Assembly (NCBI GenBank): GCA_018296165.2
Contig: JACKQL020000017.1
Span: 558,001-622,000 of the forward strand
Direction of reading: 5' to 3'
Length of the DNA stretch: 64,000 nt
DNA from: Termitomyces sp. T153
Taxonomy: Eukaryota; Basidiomycota; Agaricomycetes; Agaricales; Lyophyllaceae
The stretch's first letter is position 1; the number at the start of each line of letters is the position of its first letter. The position numbers were made by a program, and so were the translations under genes. This document shows, in pieces, positions 1 to 11,894 of this stretch. The notes beneath the pieces are model-generated. The model saw only the letters and a program-made list of their open reading frames with translations. It searched no databases and was not told where the DNA came from.

Positions 1-1548
1 TCTTCATTTCCCACAGAACTCGTCCGTAAAATTGTTCTCAGCTGCCTCCTCGACCCAGAATTCTATACAAATCCCTTTGACCTGGCGAGCGTGTGCCACC
101 AGTGGCGAGGGGTCATCATTGCGGAGAAATCACTTTGGGAGACGCTTCATATTACGTGGATCGCAGGTCCTGGCGTTCATCACTATCTGCTCCAACCTTG
201 CATGCGCATTGCTCCGTTCGGGGTACGGGCGCAAGATATGGGCACTCCACAGGATTTTTTAAATAGGGCTCAGGATTGGCTGTCACGCTCTCGAAACGCT
301 GACGCGAAGCTCTCTCTTTCCCTCGAGACAGACGGGACCGAGCCACGAAACCTTCTTCCTACACTTTTCACGCAGTACAGGCATCGTCTGTGTCGACTCT
401 CGCTGACAGCATCAATGAGCACGGTGGTGCGTTTGCTGCGTTGCATACACAACCTCAACGTTCCGGCGGAATCGTTGCTGCCGCATCTTGAAGTGTTCGA
501 GATTTACGTCGCTTATCCTTCTCCGCGGGGAACTACTCTTCGTGGACTGGCGCATTTTGATTTCAGGAAATGGAAGGCGCTGAAGTCCTTGAAAGTGCGT
601 GGTTCAAAGCCTCGTGGTAATCGGTACGGGTTGCTCAACTGCAGAATTGTCAACGGCATACCCTTCACGCAACTTGTATATTTATATCTGGAGGATCGCA
701 CACTCACTTTATCTGGCGCACGTGGCATTCTTGAAAAATGCGGCAGCTTGGAGGAGTTTTCAGCTTTTGTCGAACAAGAAACAGACGCTGAATTACTCCC
801 CTTCCATGAAACAACTCTTCCCAACCTTCGAGTCATGGCTTTATCCTTCCTCCCAAAGTCAGATTATGCTTGTGGGTTCGTGGCGCGCTTATTCAGCGGG
901 CTATCCACTCCAGCTCTCAAGGAACTCAGTGTTGATGCGCAGTATGCCATAGACGAATCGACAAGACTCGTTTCAATACTCTCCCATATGCTCCAGTCAC
1001 GTAACGACCCTCACCAACTCGAGGCGGTGACATTGATCGTTGATCTCAGTGTCGACCCAGTCATCTCCATGTTGAGAGATTTTACCAATCTCAGATATCT
1101 GCGTCTCTGTGCTCCAGTACGTGGAGCCCCTGCAGAAACCTATCTTAAGTGCGGATATTTCCAACTCCTGGAGATAATGACGCAGGCACAGAGTGAACAT
1201 TATTTCCCGTTGCTCGAAGAAATATTCATTGAAGATAATGTCCCATCCGAGATTTACGGCTTGTCATCTCTCTTCCTGGAAGATGGGAAGATGAATCCCG
1301 ATATCGCTTGTCATCTGGGATTGTTTGTGATTCAATCCCTCGTGGAGAGCAGATGCAGACCCGAGAACCATATTCGTTGTGTGTCGGTCATATGGAAAAA
1401 CGCCGGACACGATTGGTCCTCTCTTGATCTCGACACAGGTAAAAATAATTGCCCGTACAATTGCCCAGCTTTGAAAGTTAGGGAGAACTCGGTAGAAATC
1501 ATAGCCAAGTGCCTTCCACATTGCCAGCGTACCCCGGAGAATAGTTGA
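1..1548 (+). CDS. F-box/leucine-rich-like protein, 5' end outside window
   Basis: Frame 1 is open from base 1 to the TGA at 1546-1548, about 515 codons with no intron needed. The first residues read FPTELVRKIVLSCLL, followed by DLASVCHQWRG and SLWETLHI, which is the pattern of a fungal F-box (about residues 3-50). The ATG at 91 lies inside this motif, so it is not the true start and the gene begins left of the window. Downstream are irregular leucine-rich segments such as LPHLEVFEIYV, WKALKSLKVRG, LPNLRVMALSF, FTNLRYLRLC and FPLLEEIFIED. F-box proteins of this class bind SKP1 in SCF ubiquitin ligases and select substrates through the C-terminal repeats; the substrate cannot be inferred. Such genes are large, fast-evolving families in Agaricomycetes. 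It ends about 700 bp before the repeat block. Confidence 0.8.
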   Translation, partial: SSFPTELVRKIVLSCLLDPEFYTNPFDLASVCHQWRGVIIAEKSLWETLHITWIAGPGVHHYLLQPCMRIAPFGVRAQDMGTPQDFLNRAQDWLSRSRNADAKLSLSLETDGTEPRNLLPTLFTQYRHRLCRLSLTASMSTVVRLLRCIHNLNVPAESLLPHLEVFEIYVAYPSPRGTTLRGLAHFDFRKWKALKSLKVRGSKPRGNRYGLLNCRIVNGIPFTQLVYLYLEDRTLTLSGARGILEKCGSLEEFSAFVEQETDAELLPFHETTLPNLRVMALSFLPKSDYACGFVARLFSGLSTPALKELSVDAQYAIDESTRLVSILSHMLQSRNDPHQLEAVTLIVDLSVDPVISMLRDFTNLRYLRLCAPVRGAPAETYLKCGYFQLLEIMTQAQSEHYFPLLEEIFIEDNVPSEIYGLSSLFLEDGKMNPDIACHLGLFVIQSLVESRCRPENHIRCVSVIWKNAGHDWSSLDLDTGKNNCPYNCPALKVRENSVEIIAKCLPHCQRTPENS

Positions 1549-2228
1549 AGTTCATCATTGGGACAGGACATTTTAGCATAGGGGGAGCGGTCTCAGACAC
1601 TGTAATATACATATCGTGACAGCTACATCATGTTCTCTGAATAAACTAATTACTTTGCGAACAAGAAGCTATTATCTATTGAAAATAAGCATGGAGCAAG
1701 CAATGAAGAGGTCTCTTGAGTCGAGAATGATCGTAGCCACGTGTCGTCCATATGGAGGGTAGGTTGAAGTCGCGGTTTGAGTCATGATATTGTCCATCAG
1801 GTACAACCAAACCAATTAACGAAGTAAAGAGGTGAGATCTGCGTCTTGGAATAACACCACTTTCCCGCAGCTGCGAATCGAATTGACAGTCCATTATGAC
1901 GTATGCACATATTTGATACGATTGTGGCGTAGTGTTTCGATGAATTCGGAGCTTTGCTTCATATTTTTCGATGTATCCATTTATATTTAGTTTTAACTCC
2001 ATACACGAGATCAGCGCCATCATGGGGGAGCATCAGAAACACACGTGTAGTCGTGGAACGGATCATGATAGTCCGCAGAACGGAAGTACGGGATGAATGC
2101 GGAATGCGTTTCTTGCAGCAGCGTCACGGTCACATCCCATAGACTTCTTTCCTTCGTGCCACTTCGTCTGAGTGTCCACCTCGATTCCTTATAAGCTAGC
2201 TTGTCGCCGATAGAATTACCCCTTAGGC
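1549..2228. other. Intergenic; possible minus-strand exon at 1676-2023
   Basis: No gene is certain here. On the minus strand 2023-1676 is open for 115 codons, and its composition is not obviously random, but I recognise no family. An overlapping frame also reads sensibly for short runs (for example HSAFIPYFRS near 2075-2105). It may be the eroded end of a minus-strand gene cut by the repeat block. Confidence 0.25.
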
Positions 2229-2329
2229 GTGATCGATTCCAGCCGTATAGATGCCGGAACCGAAGAAGAAGCAGTTACTGACATCTGTCAGTCACAGTTG
2301 GACACTGTGGCCAGCATGGATTTGCTAAG

Positions 2330-2530
2330 GCATGCTGGTAATGGGGCTAAGGAGATCCAGTTATATTATTGCCCACATTTGGGGTTTGATTCCCTACCCT
2401 CGCTTAGACTTTCTCTTCTCTGCTGTAGACTTTTTAGCATACAAGCTTATAGTGTAGTTGGAACCACCAATGCTTCCTAGCAATGGTTTATTTGCTGAGG
2501 TCTGGGGTTTGAAACCCCTCTCTACCATAT
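2330..2530 (+). repeat. Possible tRNA-derived SINE remnant with two pol III B-box-like sites
   Basis: GGTTTGATTCC at 2383-2393 differs by one base from the pol III B-box consensus GGTTCGANTCC, and TGGTAATGGGG, an imperfect A box, lies about 48 bp upstream. A second pair follows: TAGTGTAGTTGG at 2450-2461 fits the A box, and GGTTTGAAACC at 2506-2516 resembles a B box inside a GGGGTTTGAAACCCC hairpin. Neither folds into a complete tRNA with a paired acceptor stem, so a SINE or tRNA relic is more likely than a working tRNA gene. Confidence 0.28.
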
Positions 2531-3399
2531 AATCTCTTTACTCTCACTTTTTAGTCAAGATTGAATGACATCTGTCTATTAATTGTAATTCAACAGATAT
2601 ATACACTTGTGCATGTACAGTTCGAGGCAAATATTAAAAATAGAGACCAATGAAGATTATGAGATAGGATTGCCACCTACAAGTGCCTGTGTATGAGTGC
2701 TAAGTTATCATACAGCTATACATTTCGATACAACTATTGATGCAAAATGTAAGTTTGACTGACAGACTAAGGTGGACTTAGTTATGAGTCTTACTTTGTA
2801 TTCACAAAGGTTTAGGGGCTAGATACCCTCAAATCTCACATTAGAATAGAAAATAGTATTATTTTTCTGATTTATCCTCAAGTTTGAGATGGTCTCACAC
2901 TTTCAAAAAGGGTTCAGTAGTATAATCATCTAATATTCAAAGAATCTAATTGCTCCTAGGCCTAAGTAGTCTGTTCCCTGGGGACTCCAAGCTGTGACAG
3001 TAAAATTGCTTGCCTGACTACTTGAATTCCCTCCTCCCTTTATACCTCACCACTTGTGCATGGATCAGGACCTTTTCCACATGTTTTTGTCATTGTATTG
3101 GATTGTGGTTGGCCAGTTGTTGGCCTGGAAATTGTGGTACCATATAAACAGGTCTTGGCACTGTTAAGTTGTGCTGTTTCTCATCCCTCCTCTTCTCATA
3201 CCTATCCTTTCTTATCTGCTGTTTTGTAGGTCATTGTTGGCACAGGTGTTGGCTTAAGCATGGGTTGTAGATGTCAAGTTGGCATAGAAGAGTTGTCAAG
3301 GATGAGGACCAGTTTACAAGATCAAGTATAGCTGGCACTGCCACTTTGTTAGGTACTGGCAATAGAGAAATCACTGGCTGCGTGTTCTACCCTTGCCAC
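2531..3399. other. No gene seen; AT-rich repeat-block filler
   Basis: No ORF or recognisable repeat was found. Composition resembles the eroded repeats that follow. Confidence 0.4.
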
Positions 3400-3860
3400 T
3401 ACCCACCACCAGCTCACCAGCATTAGCATTCCCATCTTCCCCAATAACCAGTGCTCCTGGCCCTCCTTTTGGCTTCTCCTTGACTAGTTTAAGTGCTTGG
3501 TTCTTGACATTCTTGGCATCCAGTTTTTACATGCCATATGTCAAGCTTCCCATGCCTACAGAGATGATGAAACAATTAGAGAAGTGGAATGAGGTCAATA
3601 TAGAATACACACATTTGTTCTTCCTGTGATAGGGCTTTGTCAGGAGTACTTGCAACTGTCTCCTTGTTTGACAGTCCATGTTTCTCAAAGAATGCCTTTC
3701 CAAAAAAGTTTCCACAATACTGCAAGTTGAATTTTCTGGGACCATCAGGAAATGAACTTGCAGTACCAAACAAATTGCACTCTGGTATTTGAAGAGGTCT
3801 TTCTTTGAGACTCTTGCTAGCATGGCAGCTAATTATATTTTGGTTCATCAGTAGAGATTA
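3400..3860 (-). pseudogene. Eroded minus-strand coding relic, family unknown
   Basis: The minus strand has two stretches with protein-like composition. About 3848-3576 contains FPDGPRKFNLQY and FFEKHGLSNKE; about 3530-3410 contains KNVKNQALKLVKEKPKGG and GALVIGEDGNANAGELVVG. The two are in different frames and separated by stops. I considered a DNA transposase of the kinds common in Agaricomycetes but could not match a catalytic motif. Confidence 0.3.
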
Positions 3861-4289
3861 ATCATTGATGAAAATTTACAAATTTGTGCTTTCTTGATAA
3901 GAGCTGGTGCAGCTAGAGAGTTGACTAGATTTGTCAGTCAAAAGGGGCCAAAACAACAGCCTTACAAATAGTAACTTTTGGCTCATTCTGCATTCCAACC
4001 TTGCTTGTCCATTGTCTGTGTTGTGTTGGCAAGTAAATCTGTGTCAATACTTAGTAAGAAGGATATTATTGGGTGATGACCTGGATCAATGACTGGGGCA
4101 TATTCTAATACTGGTGAAAGTTCTTCTTTGGTCTGGTTGCACTACAAGGTTGTTGAGATGAGGTCCCATTGACATCAGCAAGAGCAACAATAGAAGGAGA
4201 TATGTGGTTGACTGAGAGTCTCAGTGCATTTCAAGATTTGATTTGACACCCTCTTTTATTACCACCACAATGTCCTCACTTGCCTCCTG

Positions 4290-4770
4290 CTTTGTATCAA
4301 ACTCTTCTTTGATCTTTGATCATTCTTTCCCATAACACATCCAGCCTGTATATTTGTCTGTGGCAAACCTGTTGGCTCAGCTACCAAACACACAGTCTAT
4401 GAGGCAGAGATTGTGTAATTTGCCCTAGGCATTCCCATGAAGGATATTTGTGCTTGATGAAGCCTCTGAGCTGCAACAAGTCAGCCATCCTCATGCAGCT
4501 ATGAATAGGTCACTTCCCACTGAATGCATTTTTGTTCCTATCAAATGCTCAGAGATGATATCTTGCCCCCACTGTTGTGGTATAATGGTCAAGACCATTT
4601 GCCACTTCTTCTTCAAATGCCATCAATACCACCATGAGAGACATATCTACCTTGTTTCCCCTTGAAACACAAAGCTGAGTCACTTTCTCTCCTGCAGCCC
4701 TGATTCACCTGCTCATATACATTGATGCTATTGGATGCTTCAAGAAAGCCTCAAACTTTCCAGTGGCCCC
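4290..4770 (+). pseudogene. LINE 3'-end fragment: RNase H piece plus CCHC tail
   Basis: TKHTVYEAEIV at about 4385-4417 matches the RNase H segment with the catalytic Glu of Tad1/I-type LINEs; the intact LINE in this window has EEKHTVFEGEC at the same place. Then 4450-4665 carries CPHC followed by ICHFFFKC, the C-X2-C...H-X4-C motif that closes ORF2 in these elements. A further piece (ALIHLLIYIDA) resembles the last residues of that ORF. Much of the RNase H domain is deleted and frames shift, so this is a truncated, dead copy. Confidence 0.6.
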
Positions 4771-5789
4771 CATCACCACAGCAAATGGGTGCATGCCCCC
4801 TCCTCCTTGGTGGGCATGACCCTCCCCTCTCTTTTTTCACCTCACTTCATACCCCACATCTCACTTGAATCAATGCCACTTGCCCAAACTGTATCCTATT
4901 CCTCATTTGATAACAGCTCTAGGAATTCACCCAGCCACTAGCTACTAACATCCTTTAAATATGTTTGGTCCCTCAGCTTTGTTGCTTGTTTCACAATCAC
5001 TTGCCCAAAGAGCATCTGTCTCCCACTTTTCCCATGATATTACTACCACAGAGCCTCTCTCAGGGTTTACCAGGAGGGTGCAGCATAAACAGCACTGGGA
5101 TGCATCAGCCCACTCATTCTCTGTGTATGTGAGGGGGCTATAAGGGCAAGGCACACTCTACAGGGTAGACTTGAGAAATCAAGCCAATACAAGTGATGAG
5201 TGGGGGTCAAAGGGCTAAAGCAAGTAGCCCTGGCTAACCAGGTCCACAAGCAAGCAGCTAAGAGTTGGGCAAAGGGCAAGTGCAGCAAGCTAGCAAGGAG
5301 GCAATGCTGGAGGTGCTTACAGTCAGTTCAGCAGATAGACCTGGAGCAAACTGCTATTGTCTGATCTGAGGATGTTCTATCCTGCAGACCACTTATATAC
5401 TATATCAGTGGCTATGCTATGACTAACACTAAATAACTAAGCAGGCCCCAGCATATAAAGAGGTATGTCTAAACAGTAATTGATGATGAGGAAAGTCCAA
5501 TTATGACTCTAAGAGAATGACTTATACAAGACAAAAGGGGAAAGGACATGCCAGGCAGTCAGGTGGCTAAGAAGAGTGTATACCATCAGACTAAGCCTGG
5601 AATAGTGTTGGACACCCTAGAAACAAGTAGTCCCCTTACAGGAGCAATGGATTCTGTAGCCCTCATAGTAAGTGGATACCTGTCCAGTGCACCATGCAAT
5701 ATAGATGCCAAGTCTCTCATGCATATGAATAGGGTAAATAACATGACCTACAAGTATTGCAATGTAGTGGAACATCTGTCAAGAGCTGA
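4771..5789. other. Repeat-derived filler, no gene supported
   Basis: Short ORFs occur on both strands (for example plus 5548-5808), but none shows a recognisable domain. The stretch lies between two LINE remnants and is probably eroded repeat sequence. Confidence 0.4.
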
Positions 5790-5982
5790 GGCAGATTGCC
5801 TCTCATAAGAGATGGCAGAGACCATTGACAAGGCCAAGGAGGACCACTGAGTCAAGTGGCCCAAGAGCATTCATGCTAGGCAGATCTATATTGCTAATAA
5901 GCATGTGGTGCAGGAGCCCACAGATTTTTCCAGTGACTAGATTCCAGAGCTCAAAGCAATATCAAGTGGCACCCCTGACTGG
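5790..5982 (+). pseudogene. LINE ORF2 remnant, left half (split by E1)
   Basis: Read in one plus frame, this gives an AETIDKAKEDH-like stretch followed by IYIANKHVVQEPTDFSSD and GTPDW, the segment just before the reverse transcriptase of Tad1/I-type LINEs. The intact LINE in this window has AIKDTKQKHWSEWLE at the equivalent place. The reading resumes at 12266 on the other side of E1, so both parts come from one LINE copy. Several stops interrupt it. Confidence 0.55.
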
Positions 5983-6405
5983 TGTCAGGAAACTGCCAAT
6001 GCACATGCTTGGCTTGGTCATGTGTTTGGTCACATGATCAGTTGCCACATGCATTCTGCACAGAACCCACATGGCAAGGTATGCACATATTTGGCAAGGT
6101 CATGTAAATGCACATGTTTGGTCATGTGTTTAGTCACATGATCAGTTGCCATGTGCATTCTGCATAAAACCCACATGGCAAGGTATGTACATGTTTGGCA
6201 AGATATGTACATATATGGCAAGGTCATGTGACCAGAGTAATTTTTCCAAACCCTGGCATTGGAGATTCTCAGACTTGTTTTTTTTGGATGTCTCTCTACC
6301 AGGTGTGTAGTCCTACTTGTAGACATTGTACTATGCTGAATAGACTTTAGATCTCCCTTTGCCAGTTGTGTGACTGAGCCACAGCCTCCAGAGGTTGCCC
6401 TTACA
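5983..6405 (+). repeat. E1 5' LTR (423 bp)
   Basis: It runs from TGTCAGGAAAC to CCCTTACA. An internal unit of roughly 85-110 bp beginning CATGTTTGGTCATGTG and containing CACATGATCAGTTGCC is present twice here. The 3' LTR has a shorter version of this block, which explains the 423 against 366 bp difference. No clear primer-binding site follows the LTR end at 6405. Confidence 0.9.
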
Positions 6406-6439
6406 GCAGAACAAGTCCCTAGATTTGCTCTGGGAGCCA

Positions 6440-7660
6440 CTTTTTGATTACCAGAGCTTCTACTTGGTCCCTCAAAAGGTCTCTTCCCCACCAGTGTCTT
6501 AGTGCCCCCCTGTGCTCCTCCTATGACCCAGCCAACCTCTTCAGCACCTCTCCCTAACACTTCAAGCCCCCAGGACAATGCCTGGAGTTGTTTGTTATCC
6601 CTAGAAATACAGGTTCAACTTACTCAAGCCTCCCTTACTTCTTACATGGCTGAACTCACTGGACTCTGTCAAACTACTGAAGCAGTGTCCCTTTCTCTCC
6701 AAGCCCTTCTGGAATGTCTCCCCCTTGCTTCTACCACACCTCCTATGCCTCCAGCAGATGCAGAATGGTTGGTGTCTGCACCTAGCTCAGGCTTTTTGGC
6801 TCCAGCTGCTGCAGAATGGTTTGTGTCTGCATGTGGCTTAGGCCTTTCAGCTCTCCATTTCTGAACCTCTGACATATATGACAGAGATTGTAAGGTTGGA
6901 GAGTGTTTTCTCCAGTCTTGCATCACTTATATCTACCTGAGTGGTGAAGCCTCAGATGCCTTGAAAACTGCTTGGGTTCTCTCCTACATGAAGGCCAGTC
7001 AAGCCTCAACCTATGCATTGTGTATCTTTTGATGCCCAGGAGGAGTTGAGAGTTTCTCTAGCTGAATGGAGTTTGAGAAGGAGTTCCAAGCAGAGTTCTT
7101 TCCCCTTGACACTGCCAAAACCACAGCTCTTTCCCTTTGAGACCAAACTCAGTATGGTCAAGGAAAGTGGTCACTTGATGAGTACATTGACTTTTTTTGT
7201 GCCTTAGTTGAACTGGCTGGATATTCAGATAGTCTACAACTCTGCCTAATCTTCCAAGATGAACTCCACCCCTCTCTCAGGGATCACATTGACAGCATGG
7301 CAGAGGGGTGCCCAGATGATGAGCATGTCAATACTTGGTACAAGGTGGCATACGAGCAGTGGCAGCTCATGGAACTGCAATGCAAGTTGCAGCAGATGCA
7401 ATCCTCAACCTTTCCTTTCTCTCATGGAGGGTTCATCCCCCAAGCTCCCTCCTCCACACCTGCATTAGTATTCCCATGAGCAGGTGCAGCTCCTCCCTTT
7501 ATGCCTCATGCTGCCTCCTTGAACTCTCTACCCCAAGGAGTCCCAATGGATGTTGATGCTTCCTGACAGCAGTCCTCTACTCCTCTGCTGTGTCAATGCT
7601 GTGGGGACACTGTGAGAAGGCAGGTCATTTTGCCTGCTACTGTCTTTAAAGGTCGAAAGT
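6440..7660 (+). pseudogene. E1 gag, broken
   Basis: The capsid-like region is spread over three frames. Pieces include SGEASDALKTAWVLSYM near 6940-6990, EFEKEFQAEFFP near 7065-7105, and DEHVNTWYKVAYEQWQLMEL near 7318-7375, the pattern of the retrotransposon gag domain. A Pro/Ser/Ala-rich N-terminal part lies at 6502-6864. A zinc-knuckle relic is seen at about 7591-7650: a Cys pair, then EKAGHFACYC after a one-base shift. At least three frame changes are needed to read it through. Confidence 0.7.
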
Positions 7661-8049
7661 CTGCTACCTGTCAGCATCAGAGCAAGAAGAGCTGCTCATA
7701 CAACTGCTTGCAGCCTGAGATGCCACAGAAGCCCCCTCTCCAGATACACCTATAGCTATCCAATCTGATGAAGTGGCTGATGTATTGGAGGAGGTTCCTA
7801 CAGAGAGTCTGAGGATTTTTAAAAGGGAAATGGATGACCAGTATGCCCCTGTTGCCCAGTCCTAATTGTTTTGCCCCCCTGTCCATAGATCTAAGTATAT
7901 CTGTTGCTATTGTTGATACTATGCCCAAAACAATAAATCCCTCCTCAAATGTACAAACTCCCTCTCCAGCTAAAGTCTCAGCTGGAAATGCACCCCCTAG
8001 CCCACACCTCCAGATCTCTGCATAGGAATGCCACCTCCCTCATTGTTAT

Positions 8050-11000
8050 GTTGTTGCTTCCACTCCTTCTATCAACTTCCTGAAGCTACAGGTGGAAATT
8101 GAGATGATGGACACCCAGCAGATCTGAAGTGTGGTTGCTCTGCTTGATAGTAGTGCAACAGGCCTCTTCCTTGACACTGACTACATGCAATGACACCACC
8201 TTACCACTCACCCCCTTTTCTGTTCTATCCCCATATATAATGTTGATGGCATGCTCAATGAAGCTGGCTCCATTAGCTCTATGATGGACCTGGTCCTCTG
8301 CTACCAAGACCACTCAGAGTGAGCTGCCTTTGCCATCACTAGTTTGGGAAAGCAAGACATGATCTTGGGTAGGTTCATCTGGCTATGTAAACACAACCCA
8401 GAGATTGACTGGACTAAGGGTGAGGTGAAAATGAGTTGCTGCCTATATCACTGTGTTACCTGTACAAAAGAAGTCCACAAGGAGCAGAGAGCCAAGATTT
8501 GTGAGCATGCTGCTGTGCAGGTCTGTTGTGCTGGGCATCTCCCTTATGCTGATCTTGACTTCCTGAGTCCCCCCCTCTGGCATTCCCTCATAGAGAGGCT
8601 CTCTATGAGGATGTCTGAGGTATTGGGTGTGAATCTCCAAAGGAAGAGGAAGGCAAAGGAAAATGGACCCATACTCCAGATGCAGAGTCTCCAGATGAGA
8701 CCATAGAGGTGGGTGATTGGATCTATGCTACAACCCTCTGCCCCCCTCCTACAGTGGCAGAGATTTGAGCCAGTCAGACTCTTTCTCAGCATCTGGCTGA
8801 GGCATTTGCAGCAAACTCACAGCCCAAGCCTGTCTATAGCACAGTCCCCAATTACCTCCATGACTTTGAGGATGTATTCTCTCAGGCCTCCTTTGATTCA
8901 CTTTCAGAGTGCAAGCAGTGGGATCATGCAATCAAGCTGATACCAGATGCAGAGCCCTCCAGCTGCAAGGTCTATTTACTTGTACCCTGTGAGCAGGATG
9001 AACTGGATGCTTTCCTGCAGAAAAATCTTAGCTCAGGATGAATAAGATCCTCCAAGTCTTCAATGGCCTCCCCAGTCTTTTTTATTAAGAAAAAGGATGG
9101 GTCCCTTTGTTTGGTTCAGGATTATTGTGTCTTGAATGCAATGACAGTCAAGAATTGCTATTCTTTGCCACTCATCTCAGAACTTATCAATAATCTTTAT
9201 GGTACATGCTACTTTACAAAGTTGGATGTCCATTGGGGCTACAACAATGTACACATCAAAGAAGGGGACAAGTGAAAGGCAGCTTTCTGAACCAATCATG
9301 GACTCTTTGAATCTCTGGTAATGTTCTTTGGTCTTACTAATAGCCCAGCCACCTTCCAGACTATGATGAATGATGTTTTTCAGGATCTGATTGTAGAAGG
9401 TGTGGTCTGCATGTATCTTGAGAATATCCTCATCTACACTAAAACTCTGGAGGAGCATCGGCAGGTCACACACATTGTTTTGGAATGCCTTCATCACCAC
9501 CAGCTCTATTTAAAGCCTGAGAAGTGTGAATTTGAGCAGACTAAGGTAGAGTACCTGAGTTTAATCATTTCATATGGAATGGCAGAGATGGACTCCATTA
9601 AAGTGGCAAGTGTAGCAGAGTGGCCTGAGCCAAGGAACAAGAAGGAAGTGCAAACCTTTCTTGGCTTTGTCAATTTCTACCAGAGGTTCATACAGGATTT
9701 TTCTCATCATGCACACCCCCTCTTTGACCTCACAGTTAAGGATACAGCATGGCAGTGGGAGCCCCCACAGCAAGCTGCCTTTGATGCCTTCAAGTAAGTG
9801 GTGACCTTGAAGCCAGTCCTCCTGTTCTCTGATGATAATTTTCCATTTTGTGTGTAAGCAGATAGCTCAGATTTTGCTATAGGAGCAGTCCTCTCCCAGT
9901 GGTCAAAGGAGGATGGCAAATGGCATCCAGTAGCCTTCTACTCCAAGAGCCTTAATGCAGTGGAACAGAACTATGAGATTCATGACAAGGAGATGCTGGC
10001 AATTATTTGGTTCTTTAAAGAATGGCAGCATTTCCTTGGAGGTGCCTGGCATAAGTTTGAAGTCTGGACAGACCACAAGAACCTTGAGTACTTCTATTCT
10101 GCTAAGAAACTCAATCAATGCCAAGCTCAGTGGTCCCTGTATCTGGCCAACTTTGACTTCTCACTGCATCACAAACCTGAATGGAGCATGAGCAAACTGG
10201 ACACATTGTCTAGGCAGGCTGACCATAGCACAGAAGAAGGAGATAATGACAACATTGTCTTCCTTAAGCCTGAGCTCTTTGCCATCCACACACTAGAAGG
10301 GATTGTAGTTCAAGGGGATGAGGCAAACATTCTTAGAGACATCCAAAGAGGAAACTGAGAGGGTGTACAGGAGGATGCAGTTGCCCAGGCAGCACAGGCC
10401 TTATGAGCTCGATGGGCAAGTGGAGTCAAGTCAGTGCATGCAGATGAGTGGGGTCTTCAGGATGGGCTTCTGACCTTCAGAGAACACATTTATGTGCCTA
10501 ACATTCCAGAATTTTGCTAGTGCATTATAGAACAACATCACAACTCTTGGATAGCTGGACATCTTAGAAGGTAGAAGATGCTAGAGCTGGTATCCCAAAA
10601 CTATTAGTGGCCACAGATCTCCTAATATGTAGGCACTTACACTAGCACCTGTGATCTTTGTCTCCACACAAAGCCTCACTGTCAAGCACTCATGGGCCAG
10701 CTCCATCCACTCCCTATTCCAGCTGCTTGCTGGAGTGTCACATTGGTGGATTTCATTGTGGAACTTCCAGATGCTTATGGATATGATGCAGTGATAGTAG
10801 TTGTGGGCCTCCATAGTAAATGAGCCCATTTCATCCCTACCCACACAACATGCTCTGCCTTGGGAGCAGCTAGTCTATATTGGAAGAATGTCTGGAAGCT
10901 CCATGGTCTGTCAGATGAGTATGTTTCTGACTAAGGCCCTCAGTTTGTGGCAGAGTTTACTTGGAAACTGTACCACCTGCTTGGAGTAAAGCTCTATACT

Positions 11001-11831
11001 ACCACAGCCTATCACTCTTAGTCAGATGGGCAGATAGAATGTGTTAATCAGGAACTGGAACAGTATCTCTGCTTTTTCTGTAATGAGAGGCAGGATGATT
11101 GGGATGAGCTCCTGCCAGATGCTGAGTTCCAGTACAACAACCATGTTCACTCTTTCATGCAGATGACTCCATTCTTTCTGGACACTGGCAAGCACCCCCA
11201 CATGGGATTTGAACCTCAGGCACACCCCTCTGAGAATGACTCTGTACATGAGTTTGTGGATAGGATGAAGAGGGCATAGGAGGAGACAAAGGCTGCATTG
11301 GTGAAGGCTAAGGATAACATGGCATGCTACTATGACCATCACCAGACACCAGCTCCAGTTTATAAGCTAGAAGACCATGTGTACTTGGATAGCTCAGATA
11401 TTAAGACAACAAGGCCATCTCAAAAACTGTTACATTGTCATCTTGGTCCCTTCATGGTGGAAAAGAAGGTGGGGCCTTTAGCATACCAACTTAAACTTCC
11501 AGCAAGCCTACACCAATTGCACCCAGTCTTCAATGTTGTCAAACTATTTCCAGCTCCAGAGAATCCAGTCCCTGGCTGCCACCATAAGCCACCCCTCCCA
11601 CCAGTTCTGGTTGACAATGAGGAGGAGTATAAAGTGGAGGAAATTTTGAATAGCAGAATATTTTGAGAGAAGTTGCAGTTTAAGGTGAAATGGAAGGAAT
11701 ATGGTATTGAGGACATCTCTTGGGAACTGCAGGCTAATGTATGTGCACCAACTCTGGTCCGGGACTTCTACCATAGGCATTCCAATGCCCTGAAAGCTGA
11801 AACAGAGCATCTATCCTATCTCAACAGCTGA
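8050..11831 (+). pseudogene. E1 pol: protease, RT, RNase H, integrase, chromodomain
   Basis: Protease: LLDSSATGLF near 8137-8165 has the Asp, but the Gly of D-S-G is Ser; MILGRFIWL and HNPEIDW follow near 8360-8410. RT: FFIKKKDGSL near 9070, then YLENILIYT near 9415, where the expected Y-x-D-D reads YLEN, so the polymerase site is lost. RNase H: ADSSDFAIGAVLSQ near 9861 and TDHKNLEYF near 10070. Integrase: a zinc-binding part around 10530-10700, VDFIVELPDAYGYDAV near 10745, and TAYHS followed by SDGQIECVNQELEQYL near 11000. The C-terminal chromodomain reads YKVEEILNSRIF then FKVKWKEYGIED near 11630-11710. In-frame stops include TGA, TAG and TAA codons. Confidence 0.85.
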
Positions 11832-11894
11832 TTAGGCAATTTGTGACTTCTTCTACCCAGTGTGTCAAGATGCCACATGTTAGAGAGAGGGTGA

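Noticed and set aside
1547..2100. Continuation of the F-box gene past 1548 by splicing
   Set aside because: The leucine-rich pattern ends and the TGA at 1546-1548 is followed by AT-rich sequence; no donor is needed.
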